From the NCBI GenBank assembly GCA_016790425.1, contig JAEUPF010000018.1, positions 1 to 32,923 of the forward strand: a stretch of 32,923 nucleotides of DNA, read 5' to 3'. How positions within the stretch are numbered: position 1 is the stretch's first letter; every line of letters begins with the position of its first letter. The position numbers and the translations under genes are program-made. Under the pieces are notes generated by a model. The model did not search any database and was not told the DNA's origin. It saw only the letters and a list, made by a program, of their open reading frames with translations. Origin of the DNA: Rubrivivax sp. (GTDB lineage Bacteria; Pseudomonadota; Gammaproteobacteria; Burkholderiales; Burkholderiaceae_C). Of this stretch, positions 20,670 through 29,993 are shown in pieces.

Positions 20670-21131
20670 TCACGGCCGCGTCCAGGTCTGGCCGATGGGA
20701 TCGAAGGTCCAGGCGGCCGCCTGCTCGCGCGTCGCCGGCCACGGCAGCCTGGCGCGTTCGGCGGCGGTGAGGATCCAGACCTCGCCGAGCTGGCCCTCGC
20801 GGTCGAAGGTGTAGTGCACGACGAGGCGCTGATGGGTCGCCAGCGCGCCGCTGACGATCAGCAGGTTGTTCTCGCCGCGGATGCGCGCGCCCGGTGCCAG
20901 GCGCGCCGGCTGGCCGTTGAGCAGCAGTTCGGGCGGCTGCACGACGACGATCTCGCCGCGCAGCGCGGCGGCCGGGAAGCTGCGCGGCGCCTGCGCGGCA
21001 GCGTGCAGCGAAGTCAGCGTTGCCATCGCCGCGACGATGGCCACCACAACCGCCCGGCGGGAGCCCGCGCCGGGCACCGCACGAGTGGGCGGGCAGGAGA
21101 AGGAAAAGGCGGAGGTCGCACAGCGGGGCAT
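20670..21131 (-). CDS. Small exported protein, function unknown
   Basis: A 153-residue product from ATG 21131. It has an N-terminal Arg-flanked hydrophobic segment ([18 protein letters not shown]) and an Ala-x-Ala cleavage site near HAAAQA, so it is likely periplasmic. The mature part is a compact domain of about 95 residues with [33 protein letters not shown] and [16 protein letters not shown], a pattern of beta strands. The gene ends 25 nt before miaB on the same strand, and betaproteobacterial genomes often carry a small exported protein here, but I cannot name a family. Its upstream side is bounded by the tRNA-Met terminator at 21177-21202. A start at 21191 is open but would run into that terminator. 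Confidence 0.72.
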   Translation of the reverse strand: MPRCATSAFSFSCPPTRAVPGAGSRRAVVVAIVAAMATLTSLHAAAQAPRSFPAAALRGEIVVVQPPELLLNGQPARLAPGARIRGENNLLIVSGALATHQRLVVHYTFDREGQLGEVWILTAAERARLPWPATREQAAAWTFDPIGQTWTRP

Positions 21132-21176
21132 GGTGTGGATCCAGTGGCTGTGACAGGCGCGGCAAGCGAGCCAACG

Positions 21177-21202
21177 AAAAAGCCCGGGCATGGAGCCCGG
21201 GC
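21177..21202 (-). terminator. Rho-independent terminator of tRNA-Met
   Basis: Read on the minus strand, a perfect 8-bp stem GCCCGGGC/GCCCGGGC with a 5-nt loop (21182-21202) is followed directly by five Ts (21181-21177). It lies 28 nt downstream of the encoded CCA of tRNA-Met. This is the best intrinsic terminator in the window. Confidence 0.88.
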
Positions 21203-21230
21203 CGCAACGTCTTCGATCTCGAACGAAACC

Positions 21231-21307
21231 TGGTGGCGCTTCAGGGACTTGAACCCCGGACCTGCGGATTATGATTCCGTCGCTCTAACCAACTGAGCTA
21301 AAGCGCC
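21231..21307 (-). tRNA. tRNA-Met (anticodon CAT, elongator)
   Basis: A 77-nt minus-strand cloverleaf with encoded CCA. The acceptor pairs GGCGCTT with AAGCGCC and the discriminator is A. The D arm is GCTC...GAGC around AGTTGGTTA, the anticodon loop is ATCATAA (anticodon CAU) and the T loop is TTCAAGT. The first acceptor pair is G-C and there is no initiator-type mismatch, so it is not the initiator. Elongator Met is favoured over lysidine-type Ile2 by similarity of the GGAATCATAATCC stem-loop to known betaproteobacterial Met tRNAs. The top anticodon-stem pair is an A27/C43 mismatch. Promoter (21319-21324) and terminator (21177-21202) flank it, so it is an independent unit. Confidence 0.92.
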
Positions 21308-21318
21308 AAGAGCGCAAG

Positions 21319-21324
21319 ATTATA
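21319..21324 (-). promoter_or_regulatory. -10 element of the tRNA-Met promoter
   Basis: A perfect TATAAT on the minus strand lies 11 nt upstream of the mature tRNA 5' end, which puts the start about four bases before the tRNA. No clear -35 is seen. The ftsY gene on the plus strand begins 80 nt away. Confidence 0.55.
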
Positions 21325-21403
21325 TCGGTCTCGCTTCGGCCAGCCGGCCGCGCTGCGAGGCGCGAGATGCCCACCGGGCCCCGGGCCGCGGGCCACGGAA
21401 ACG

Positions 21404-22519
<1,116 letters not shown>

Positions 22520-22538
22520 AGGGATGGCCGGCGCGCCT

Positions 22539-23252
22539 TCAGCGCTTGGCCGGCAGCGCTTCGAGGTCGTCGAAGTAGTCGGACGAGACCGGCTCGGCGC
22601 TCTCGCGCTCGTGCACGCGCGGGCCGTAGACGGTGGCAGCGAAACCGCGGTCGTCCTCGGGCAGCTCTTCCATCTCCGCGACCGGGATCAGCGGCATCGG
22701 GCGCGAGCTGATGCCTTTGGCCGAAGCGCCGCCTGTCTGCAGCAGGGGCAGCAGCATCGCACGCGCGCCGGCGACGTCGGGCATCGCGCCTTCGCGCCAC
22801 GTCAGCACCTGCACGCCGGCGTGGCGCAGCACGCGCGACATGCGCTCGTGGCGGCGCCGCGCGCGTTCGCTTTCGGTCGCGCTGCGCACGTCGACGACGG
22901 CAATCACGCGCGAGCCGGCATCGCACAACAGCAAGTCGGCGCTGAGCGAGCCCACGCGCTGCAGCCACTCGGTGTAGCTGCGCCGAAGCGGCACGCGCAC
23001 GAAGCGCGACAGCGGCACCTGCGCCAGCACCAGGTGCTGCGGGAAGGCGCGGCGCAGCACGTCATAGGCCTGCCGCTCGTCGATGGTGAGGATGCGCCCG
23101 GCCTCCGGCGGCCAGCCGGCCAGGGTGTCGATGTCGTCGCGCCCGTCGTCGCCGCGCGCGTTGCGCTGCCAGCGGCGCATGGCCCACAGCAGCAGCAGCG
23201 CCAGCATGGCGGCCGGCACGGCGAAGGTGGCGATCGAAGGAAGACTGTCCAT
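22539..23252 (-). CDS. DUF2726 domain protein with N-terminal membrane anchor
   Basis: A 237-residue protein starting MDSLPSIATF. One membrane segment lies at about 9-25, followed by a basic stop-transfer (RRWQRNAR). A DUF2726 domain covers about 53-165: LTIDERQAYDVLRRAFP, then VLAQVPLSRFVRV, DLLLCDAGSRVIAVVDVRS and the RRRHERMSRVLRHAGV helix. DUF2726 is related to restriction-endonuclease-like folds; the usual catalytic D-x-Q/E-x-K is only partly visible here (DLLLCD, VVDVRS), so nuclease activity should not be assumed. The C-terminal 65 residues are Pro/Glu-rich and probably disordered. Its ends abut ftsY (convergent). Between it and ffh is a 260-nt gap in which I see no gene, terminator or strong promoter. 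Function is unknown. Confidence 0.8.
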   Translation of the reverse strand: MDSLPSIATFAVPAAMLALLLLWAMRRWQRNARGDDGRDDIDTLAGWPPEAGRILTIDERQAYDVLRRAFPQHLVLAQVPLSRFVRVPLRRSYTEWLQRVGSLSADLLLCDAGSRVIAVVDVRSATESERARRRHERMSRVLRHAGVQVLTWREGAMPDVAGARAMLLPLLQTGGASAKGISSRPMPLIPVAEMEELPEDDRGFAATVYGPRVHERESAEPVSSDYFDDLEALPAKR

Positions 23253-23512
23253 GCGGCGGAATCGGGCGGAACGGGAGTGTCGGGCTCGGGCGCGGAAATG
23301 AGAAGCGGCGCGAAGGGGGAGCAGCGGGGGGCACCGGCCCTGCGGCGGGCGCGCCTCGGCCGAGCATTCCGTACGATCGGCAACACTTGGCGCGCGGACC
23401 AGCCCTCAACTCACAAGAAACGTATCCGGAAGTGACGGCGGCAGGCCGGGCCTCCTTCGCTTGTCCGACAGGCGGGTCGCCGCGCCTGCCGCAAGGCCCT
23501 GCGTTTCGCCGG

Positions 23513-24916
23513 TCAGCGCGGCGGCAAACCCGGCAGGCCGCCCATCCCGCCCATGCCACCGCCCATGCGGCGCATCATCTTCATCAGGCCGCCGCCCTGC
23601 ATCTTCTTCATCATCCCCTGCATCTGCTCGAACTGGTTGAGCAGGCGGTTCACTTCCTGCACCTGCACGCCGGCGCCGGCGGCGATGCGGCGCTTGCGCG
23701 TGGCCTTGATCAGCTCGGGCTTGCGCCGCTCCAGCGGCGTCATCGAGTTGATGATGCCTTCCATGCGCCGCACGTCGCGTTCGGCGCGGCCCATGTCGGC
23801 GCCGGCCGCCTTCTCGGCCAGCGCGCTGGGCAGCTTGTCGACGAGCCCGGCCAGGCCACCCATCTTCTTCATCTGCGAGATCTGGGCCAGGAAGTCGTTG
23901 AGGTCGAAGCCCGAGCCGCTCTTGACCTTCTCGGCGAGCTTCTTCGCCTCGTCGATGTCGACGCCCTTTTGCACCTCCTCGACCAGCGCCACGATGTCGC
24001 CCATGCCGAGCACGCGCCCGGCGTGGCGCTCGGCGTCGAAGACTTCCAGGCCGTCGATCTTCTCGCTGGTGCCGGCGAACTTGATCGGCGCGCCGGTGAC
24101 CTGCCGCACCGACAGCGCGGCGCCGCCGCGCGAGTCGCCGTCGAGCTTGGTCAGCACGATGCCGGTGAGCGGCAGCGCCTCCTTGAACGCCTTGGCCACG
24201 TTGACCGCGTCCTGGCCCTGCATCGCGTCGACGACGAACAGCGTCTCCACGGGCTTCACCGCGGCGTGCAGCTCGCGGATCTCGGCCATCAGCGCCTCGT
24301 CGATGGCCAGCCGCCCGGCGGTGTCGACGATGAGCACGTCGAAGAAGTGGCGCTTGGCGTGGTCCAGCGCCGCCAGCGCGATCTCGCGCGGCTTCTGCTC
24401 GGGCGTGCTGGCGAACCACTCGGCGCCGGCCTGCCGGGTCACCGTCTTCAACTGCTCGATGGCGGCCGGGCGATAGACGTCGGCCGAGACGGTGAGCACC
24501 TTCTTCTTGCGCCGGGTGATGAGATGCCGCGCCAGCTTGGCCGTGGTGGTGGTCTTGCCCGAGCCCTGCAGACCGGCCATCAGCAGCACCGCCGGCGGCT
24601 GCGTCGCGAGGTCGATGTCGGCCGGAGGCTTCAGCGCACCGTTCGCGTCGAGCTCGCCCATCGTCGCGGCGAGTTCCTTGTGCACGATGCCCACCAGCGC
24701 CTGGCCCGGGTTGAGCGAGCCCACGACCTGCTGGCCGAGGGCCTTGTCCTTGACGCGGGCGATGAAGTCGCGCACCACCGGCAGCGCGACGTCGGCCTCC
24801 AGCAGCGCCAGCCGCACCTCGCGCAGCATGTCGGCGACGTTGCCCTCGGTGATGCGGGCCTGGCCGCGCATCGTCTTGACCAGGCGCGACAGGCGTTCGG
24901 AAAGGGTGGAGGCCAT
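23513..24916 (-). CDS. ffh: Signal recognition particle protein Ffh
   Basis: Ffh is the SRP54 GTPase that binds signal sequences and 4.5S RNA. The 467 residues match the family. The N domain (about 1-90) contains ALLEADVALPVV. The G domain has G1 GLQGSGKTTT (115-124), DVYRPAAIEQL (146-156), G3 DTAGRL (198-203) and G4 TKLDGDSRGG (256-265). The M domain (about 320-467) carries the RNA-binding SGSGFDLNDF-type start, then RRIAAGAGVQVQEVN. It ends in the Met/Gly-rich signal-binding tail (MMKKMQGGG, MGGGMGGMGG). The start ATG is 12 nt from the divergent ypjD start, so the two promoters must lie in or across each other's coding region. Confidence 0.98.
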   Translation of the reverse strand: MASTLSERLSRLVKTMRGQARITEGNVADMLREVRLALLEADVALPVVRDFIARVKDKALGQQVVGSLNPGQALVGIVHKELAATMGELDANGALKPPADIDLATQPPAVLLMAGLQGSGKTTTTAKLARHLITRRKKKVLTVSADVYRPAAIEQLKTVTRQAGAEWFASTPEQKPREIALAALDHAKRHFFDVLIVDTAGRLAIDEALMAEIRELHAAVKPVETLFVVDAMQGQDAVNVAKAFKEALPLTGIVLTKLDGDSRGGAALSVRQVTGAPIKFAGTSEKIDGLEVFDAERHAGRVLGMGDIVALVEEVQKGVDIDEAKKLAEKVKSGSGFDLNDFLAQISQMKKMGGLAGLVDKLPSALAEKAAGADMGRAERDVRRMEGIINSMTPLERRKPELIKATRKRRIAAGAGVQVQEVNRLLNQFEQMQGMMKKMQGGGLMKMMRRMGGGMGGMGGLPGLPPR

Positions 24917-24928
24917 GGGTAAACTCTT

Positions 24929-25789
24929 GTGGTGATTTTATCGAGCGCGTCGGCCCCACTCGCCCAGGGCGGCGGCCTGCTGCTGGCCGCAGTGACGCTG
25001 TTCCTCTACGCGCTGGCGGCGTTGCCGGCGCTGCTCGAAGGCGCCACCTGGCGCCGCCTGGGGGCGGCCGCGCTCGTCGGGGCCTTCGTGCTGCACCTGT
25101 TGCTGCTGATCATCGACATCGGCGGCTTCGGGCCCGGCGGCACCGTGCACGGCATGCGCTGGGGCTTCGGGCCGGTGTTGTCGATGACGGTGTGGTTGAT
25201 GATCGCGGTGCACACGGTGGAAAGCCGCTTCCTGCCGCTGCCCGCGGTGCGGCTGGCGCTGGCGCTGGCGGGCATCGTCGGCGTCGTCGCGGCGGTGCTG
25301 TTCCCGGGCGACGCCCGGCACGGCGGCTCGCCGCTGGCGCCGCTGCACTTCGCGCTGGGCGTCGGTTCCTACGGGCTCTTCGCCGCCGCGGTGCTGCACG
25401 CGAGCCTGCTCGATCGCGCCGAGCGGCGGCTGCGCGCCGGTGCTGCCGCGCCCGGCTCGGCGCGCGAGGGCGGCACCGCGCCGGCAGGAATGCCGCTGCT
25501 GCAACTGGAGCGGCTGACGTTCCGCTTCGTCGAGGCGGGCTTCGTGGTCCTCACGCTGACGCTGCTGCTGGGCGTGTTCAGCGCCGCGCAATGGCGCTGG
25601 GACCACAAGTCGGTGTTCTCGCTGCTCGCCTGGGGCGTGTTCGCTGCGCTGCTGATCGGGCGCCACCGGCGCGGCTGGCGCGGGCGGCAGGCCACGCGCT
25701 GGCTGTACGTCGGCGCGGCGCTGCTGTTGCTGGCCTACGTGGGCTCGCGCTTCGTGCTCGAGGTGATGCTCGGCCGGCCCTCGGCCTGA
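24929..25789 (+). CDS. ypjD: YpjD/CcsA-like inner-membrane cytochrome c assembly domain protein
   Basis: A 286-residue polytopic protein with about eight hydrophobic helices, belonging to the CcsA/CcmC/HemX-type cytochrome c assembly superfamily. Its E. coli homologue YpjD (CorE) also lies next to and divergent from ffh, which supports the call. Conserved-looking elements are RWGFGPVLSMTVWLM (about 77-91), a histidine after it (AVHTVESRFLP), LHFALGVGSYGLFAAA mid-protein and RWDHKSVFSLLAW near the end. The protein may bind haem or serve divalent-cation homeostasis; the sequence does not decide. The start is GTG 24929 or the adjacent GTG 24932. A 20-residue Ala/Gly-rich loop (about 171-192) separates the helix halves. 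Confidence 0.85.
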   Translation: MVILSSASAPLAQGGGLLLAAVTLFLYALAALPALLEGATWRRLGAAALVGAFVLHLLLLIIDIGGFGPGGTVHGMRWGFGPVLSMTVWLMIAVHTVESRFLPLPAVRLALALAGIVGVVAAVLFPGDARHGGSPLAPLHFALGVGSYGLFAAAVLHASLLDRAERRLRAGAAAPGSAREGGTAPAGMPLLQLERLTFRFVEAGFVVLTLTLLLGVFSAAQWRWDHKSVFSLLAWGVFAALLIGRHRRGWRGRQATRWLYVGAALLLLAYVGSRFVLEVMLGRPSA

Positions 25790-25844
25790 CGCGCTTGGCC
25801 TCGCTGCCGCTGTTCTCCTTCAGGCGCACGCTCCGAGGATCCGC

Positions 25845-26084
25845 ATGGCCAAGTTCCTGCTCCTGATCGCCATCGTCGCCGGGCTGGCGCTGTGGCTGCT
25901 GAAGGGGCGCAAGCGCGTCGAGCCGCCGCGTGCCCCCGGCGCCGGCCGCGACACCGGCGCCACGGCGATGGTCGCCTGCGCCCATTGCGGCGTGCACCTG
26001 CCACGGCCCGACGCCAGCTACGACGCCGAAGGCCTGCCCTACTGCGGCGAGCCGCACCGCGTGGCCGGGCCGCGCCGTCCCTGA
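25845..26084 (+). CDS. PP0621-family small membrane-anchored metal-binding protein
   Basis: A 79-residue protein of the PP0621 family, unknown function. One N-terminal membrane helix (KFLLLIAIVAGLALWLL) is followed by a basic linker, then a small zinc-ribbon-like unit: C46-A-H-C49 in VACAHCGVHLPR and a third cysteine in YCGEPHR, where C and H could complete the site. The start ATG at 25845 follows CGAGGATCCGC. In Burkholderiales and pseudomonads this family lies next to pilS-pilR, as it does here (64 nt upstream of pilS), suggesting a role linked to pilus regulation. That link is inference from gene order. Confidence 0.88.
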   Translation: MAKFLLLIAIVAGLALWLLKGRKRVEPPRAPGAGRDTGATAMVACAHCGVHLPRPDASYDAEGLPYCGEPHRVAGPRRP

Positions 26085-26148
26085 GGGCCGCCGTGCCGCT
26101 CGGCCTTGCCGACCGTGCCCTCATTCCATTGATGCGATCGTCGCCACG

Positions 26149-28191
26149 ATGAACGCACCGGGCGGCGAGCGCCGCCGAGCCGACCGCCGCGGCATCGAGC
26201 GCCGCCGCGCCGCGGGACGCCGGCGCGACGACACGCTGTTCGCAGGCACGCTGGGCAGCGACCACCCGAGCGAATCGTTCTTCGATCCCGGCTGGCTGGC
26301 CGCCGGCGAGTTGCCGCCGGACAGCCGCCTGCTGCTGCGCCAAGTGCGCCGCATCGCCGTGGCGCAGGACACGGCGCTGGTGCGCGTCTTCCGCACCTAC
26401 GTGGCGGCGCGCGCCGTCATCGGCGCCGGCCTCGTCGCCGCGCAAGGCGCGTCGAGCCTGCTCGGCTTGCGCCACGGCGAATCGCTGGCGCTGTTGAGCG
26501 TGGCCTACGCGGTGCAGGCGATCACACTGTGGTTGCTGCCGCGCTTCCGGCCGCTGGCCGAGCGCAAGCCGCTGGCGGCGCAGCGACGCCGGCAGTGGCT
26601 GGCGACGATCGGCATCGACCTGCTCGCCTTCACCACGCTGCACGTGCTGGAGGTCGGCTCGAGCTTCAACTACGCAGCGCTGCTGGTGCTGCCGGTGCTG
26701 ATGGCCGGCGTGCTCACCTCGCGCCTGCTGGCGCTGGGCACGGCGGCGGCGGTGTCGCTGGCGCTGCTGATCGTGGCCTGGCGCGCTTCGACACTGGACG
26801 CGCTGGTGCCCGGGCTGATGCTGCAATCGGGGCTGGCCGGGCTGGGCCTGTTCGTCATCACGCTCCTGGCCGGCGAGCTGGCCGGCCGCCTGGCGCGCGA
26901 GGAACTGGCCGCACGCGGCAGCCTCGAGCTGGCACGCCAGCAGGCGCAGCTCAACCGCCTGGTGATCGAGGAGATGGCCGACGGCGTGCTCGTCGTCGAC
27001 CGCAGCCTGCGCGTGCGCGCCGCCAACCCGGCGGCGCGCGCGCTGCTCGCCAGCGAGGGGCTGGCGCCAGCTGCGCCTTTCGGCCTGGCCGAACGCGCCG
27101 CGTGGCGCACCCTGCACGACGAGGTCGAGCGCGTCTTCAGCGGCGGCGACGCGGCCACGGCTGCAGCGCCGGCGTTTGCCGGCCACGCGGGAGGCCCTGG
27201 GGACACCCTGCCACGCAGCGCAGCGCGAGGCCCGGGGCGCGACCCCGCCGCCGCCTGGCCCGAAGCCGGCCGCGACCTGACGCTGCGCTTTCCCGACGGC
27301 CTGGCACGCACGCTGCGCGTGCGCGTGCGCTTCATGCGCAGCGGCGCCCGCGAAGGCGACCCCGGCGCGGGCGGGGCAGGCCCTGGCGCCGGCAGCGGCA
27401 CCGACCTGCCCGACGAGCCGTTCGTCGTGCTGCTGCTGGAAGACGTGCGCACGGCGCAGGCGCGGCTGCGCCAGGAGAAGCTGGCCGCGATGGGCCGCGT
27501 CTCGGCCGGCATTGCGCACGAGATCCGCAATCCGTTGGCAGCCATCGCGCAGGCCAACGCCCTGCTGCAAGAGGACGACCTGGCGCCGGCGCAGCAGCGG
27601 CTGGCGCGCATCGTCGCCGACAACGTGGCGCGGCTGGACCGGCTGGTCGACGACGTGCTCGAGGTGGCGCCCAGCGCCGACCCGGTGGCCAGCGTCATCG
27701 ACGCCCGCGCCACGGTGGCCACCGCGACCGGCGAATGGGCCGCCGCCGCGCAATGGCCGCTGGCGGCCGAGAGCCCGCTGGCCGTCCAGATCCCCGACGC
27801 GCCGCTGGGCGTGGTGTTCGACGCCGAGCATCTGCGCCGCGTGCTGGTCAACCTGCTCGACAACGCGCAGCGCCACGCCAGCGCCGCCACCGGCGCGGTG
27901 CTCGTTCGCCTGACCGCGCTCGACGGCGGCACGGTGGCCTTGAGCGTGCTGTCCGACGGCCCGGTCATCGCCCCGGAGGTCGAGCGCTTCCTCTTCGAGC
28001 CCTTCTATTCGACACGCAGCCGCGGCTCGGGCCTCGGCCTGTATATTTGCCGCGAACTGTGCGAGCGCTACGGCGCCAGCATCGAGTATCGACAGCGCGC
28101 GGCCAGCGAGCGCGCCCGCAACGAGTTCGTGGTCACGATGCGCCGCGCCGAGCTGACCGACGCGGCGACGGTGCTGCCCCTGGACTCATGA
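26149..28191 (+). CDS. pilS: Type IV pilus sensor histidine kinase PilS
   Basis: PilS is the inner-membrane kinase that senses pilin levels and phosphorylates PilR. The 680-residue product starts at ATG 26149 with an Arg-rich cytoplasmic segment (about 1-80). Six hydrophobic helices follow (about 84-245), then a PAS domain from IEEMADGVLVVD (about 273) to LEDVRTAQARL (430-440). The H-box is GIAHEIRNPLAAI with H457. The N-box is LLDNAQRH (569-576), and the G2 box GSGLGLYI (626-633). Two Gly/Ala/Pro-rich insertions (about 331-376 and 399-421) make the protein longer than the roughly 530-residue Pseudomonas PilS. The first encodes sequences with repeated GGCCC(T/G)GGG blocks. pilR follows 71 nt later. 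Confidence 0.93.
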   Translation: MNAPGGERRRADRRGIERRRAAGRRRDDTLFAGTLGSDHPSESFFDPGWLAAGELPPDSRLLLRQVRRIAVAQDTALVRVFRTYVAARAVIGAGLVAAQGASSLLGLRHGESLALLSVAYAVQAITLWLLPRFRPLAERKPLAAQRRRQWLATIGIDLLAFTTLHVLEVGSSFNYAALLVLPVLMAGVLTSRLLALGTAAAVSLALLIVAWRASTLDALVPGLMLQSGLAGLGLFVITLLAGELAGRLAREELAARGSLELARQQAQLNRLVIEEMADGVLVVDRSLRVRAANPAARALLASEGLAPAAPFGLAERAAWRTLHDEVERVFSGGDAATAAAPAFAGHAGGPGDTLPRSAARGPGRDPAAAWPEAGRDLTLRFPDGLARTLRVRVRFMRSGAREGDPGAGGAGPGAGSGTDLPDEPFVVLLLEDVRTAQARLRQEKLAAMGRVSAGIAHEIRNPLAAIAQANALLQEDDLAPAQQRLARIVADNVARLDRLVDDVLEVAPSADPVASVIDARATVATATGEWAAAAQWPLAAESPLAVQIPDAPLGVVFDAEHLRRVLVNLLDNAQRHASAATGAVLVRLTALDGGTVALSVLSDGPVIAPEVERFLFEPFYSTRSRGSGLGLYICRELCERYGASIEYRQRAASERARNEFVVTMRRAELTDAATVLPLDS

Positions 28192-28262
28192 CCGCCTCTG
28201 CTGATCGACGCCTCATCGACTGACGAAACGCCCGCGATGCCTTTCCGCGTGCCTGCACCCGC

Positions 28263-29939
28263 GTGTCCATCGAAGCGCCCCGCGTGACCGCCAGCGACGC
28301 CGCCTTGCCCAACCGAACCCCGAGCCCCGCCGCGGGGGCGGCAGCGCCTGCCACAAGCGCGGCCTCCGGCAGCGGCCCGCTGCGGCTCCTCGTCGTCGAC
28401 GACGAACCGGACCTGCGCACGCTGTACGAGCTGACCTTGCTGCGCGAGGGCTACGACGTCGAGTGCGCCGGCAGCGTCGAGGAAGCCTGGGCCATGCTCG
28501 GCGAGCGGCCGTACAACCTCGTCATCACCGACATGCGCCTGCCCGACGGCAGCGGGCTCGACCTGCTGCTGCGCATGGAAGCGGCCGGCCGCGGCGAGAA
28601 GGCGATGGTGATCACCGCCTACGCCTCGCCCGAGAACGCGGTGGAAGCGCTGAAGGCCGGCGCCTACGACGACCTCACCACGCCCGTGGACCTGCGCCAG
28701 TTCCGCGCCGTCGGCGCCGCGGCGCTCGGCCGCACGCCGGGCCCGCCGCGCGCGCGCGGCGCGGGCGCCGGCGGCGACGGCCGCGCCGCTGCCAGCCACC
28801 GCGCCGTGGCTGGCAGCGCGCTGGCCCGGCTGGCCGGCGAATCGCTGGCGATGCAGCAGGTGCGCACGCTGATCGAGAAGGTGGCGCGCAGCATGGCGCC
28901 GGTGCTCGTGGCCGGCGAGTCGGGCACCGGCAAGGAACTCGTCGCGCGCGCGATCCACGAGACCTCGCCACGCAGCAGCGGGCCCTTCGTCGCCGTCAAC
29001 TGCGGCGCCATTCCCGAGGCTTTGCTGGAAGCGGAGTTCTTCGGCTTCCGCAAGGGCGCCTTCACCGGCGCGCACGAAGACCGCGAAGGCTTCTTCCAGA
29101 TGGCGCAGGGCGGCACGCTCTTCCTCGACGAGATCGGCGACCTGCCGCTGGCGATGCAAAGCAAGATGCTGCGCGTGATCCAGGAGCGCGCCGTGCGTCA
29201 GCTTGGCGCCGCGGCCGAGGTGGCGGTGAACGTGCGCATCGTCAGCGCCACGCACAAGGACCTCGGCGCCGAAGTGCAGGCCGGGCGTTTCCGCCAGGAC
29301 CTGTACTACCGCCTCAACGTCATCCGCATCGCGGTGCCGCCGCTGCGCGAGCGCATCGCCGATCTGCCGGCGATCTGCGCCGCGGTGCTGGCGCGCATCG
29401 CCCGCGACGCCGGCGTGAGCCCGGTGCCGCACCTCGCACCCGACGCGCTGCAGCACCTGCTGCGGCATCCGTTCCCGGGCAACGTTCGCGAGCTGGAGAA
29501 CCTGCTGCACCGCGCGCTGGCGCTGTCCACCGGGCCTTCGATCACGCGCGCCGACCTCGGGCTCGTCGATGCCGACGGCGACCTCGCCGCCGAGGAACCC
29601 GGTGCCGCAGACAGGCCTTCCGCCAGGGCCGTGGAGCCGCCATCGCCTGCCGCCGCTCCGTCACCGGCGCCGCTGCCGGCCGATCTCGCGGCCTATCTCG
29701 ACGGGGTCGAGCGCGACATCCTCGAGCGCGCGCTGGCGGCGCACCGCTACAACCGCACGGCCGCCGGCGCCAGCCTCGGGCTGTCGCTGCGGCAGATGCG
29801 CTACCGCATGGCCCGCCTGGGCGTGATGGCGCCGGAGGCCGGCGGTGAACGCGGCGAGCGGGGCGAGCGCGACCGGGCCGAACGCGGCGAACGCGGCGAG
29901 CGGGGCGACCGTGGTGACCGCGGTGAGGGCGGTGAGTAG
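28263..29939 (+). CDS. pilR: Sigma-54-dependent response regulator PilR
   Basis: PilR activates the sigma-54 promoter of the major pilin gene. The 558-residue product, from GTG 28263, has an Ala/Pro-rich lead (1-38) and a receiver domain (40-155) with acidic pocket D46/D47 and phospho-acceptor D90 in VITDMRLPDG. The AAA+ domain has Walker A GESGTGKE (218-225), the sigma-54 contact loop GAFTGA (265-270) and Walker B LFLDEIGD (286-293). After a Pro/Ala linker, the Fis-type HTH lies at about 480-522 (YNRTAAGASLGLSLRQMRYRM). Two oddities: T140 replaces the lysine expected in the receiver (T-T-P where T-K-P is usual), and residues 528-558 form a Gly-Glu/Asp-Arg repeat tail beyond the normal end. 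Confidence 0.93.
   Translation: MSIEAPRVTASDAALPNRTPSPAAGAAAPATSAASGSGPLRLLVVDDEPDLRTLYELTLLREGYDVECAGSVEEAWAMLGERPYNLVITDMRLPDGSGLDLLLRMEAAGRGEKAMVITAYASPENAVEALKAGAYDDLTTPVDLRQFRAVGAAALGRTPGPPRARGAGAGGDGRAAASHRAVAGSALARLAGESLAMQQVRTLIEKVARSMAPVLVAGESGTGKELVARAIHETSPRSSGPFVAVNCGAIPEALLEAEFFGFRKGAFTGAHEDREGFFQMAQGGTLFLDEIGDLPLAMQSKMLRVIQERAVRQLGAAAEVAVNVRIVSATHKDLGAEVQAGRFRQDLYYRLNVIRIAVPPLRERIADLPAICAAVLARIARDAGVSPVPHLAPDALQHLLRHPFPGNVRELENLLHRALALSTGPSITRADLGLVDADGDLAAEEPGAADRPSARAVEPPSPAAAPSPAPLPADLAAYLDGVERDILERALAAHRYNRTAAGASLGLSLRQMRYRMARLGVMAPEAGGERGERGERDRAERGERGERGDRGDRGEGGE
29844..29936 (+). repeat. Low-complexity Gly-Glu/Asp-Arg repeat at the 3' end of pilR
   Basis: The last 31 codons of pilR are imperfect 9-bp units such as GGCGAGCGG and GGCGAACGC, with drift to GACCG and GGTGAC, translating to GER/GDR triplets. 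The repeat begins after the HTH and ends at the stop codon. It is in frame and codon-balanced, so it could have arisen by slippage. It would give the regulator a highly charged, unstructured tail. Confidence 0.75.
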
Positions 29940-29993
29940 GCCCTGCCCCCGGCCGCCGGCCTGAGCGGCGCGGCGGATTGGCTGGCCCTTTCC

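Noticed and set aside
23253-23512. 4.5S RNA or another small RNA between ffh and the DUF2726 gene
   Set aside because: The 260-nt gap shows no GGAA tetraloop hairpin of SRP RNA type and no promoter-terminator pair. I see nothing specific in it.
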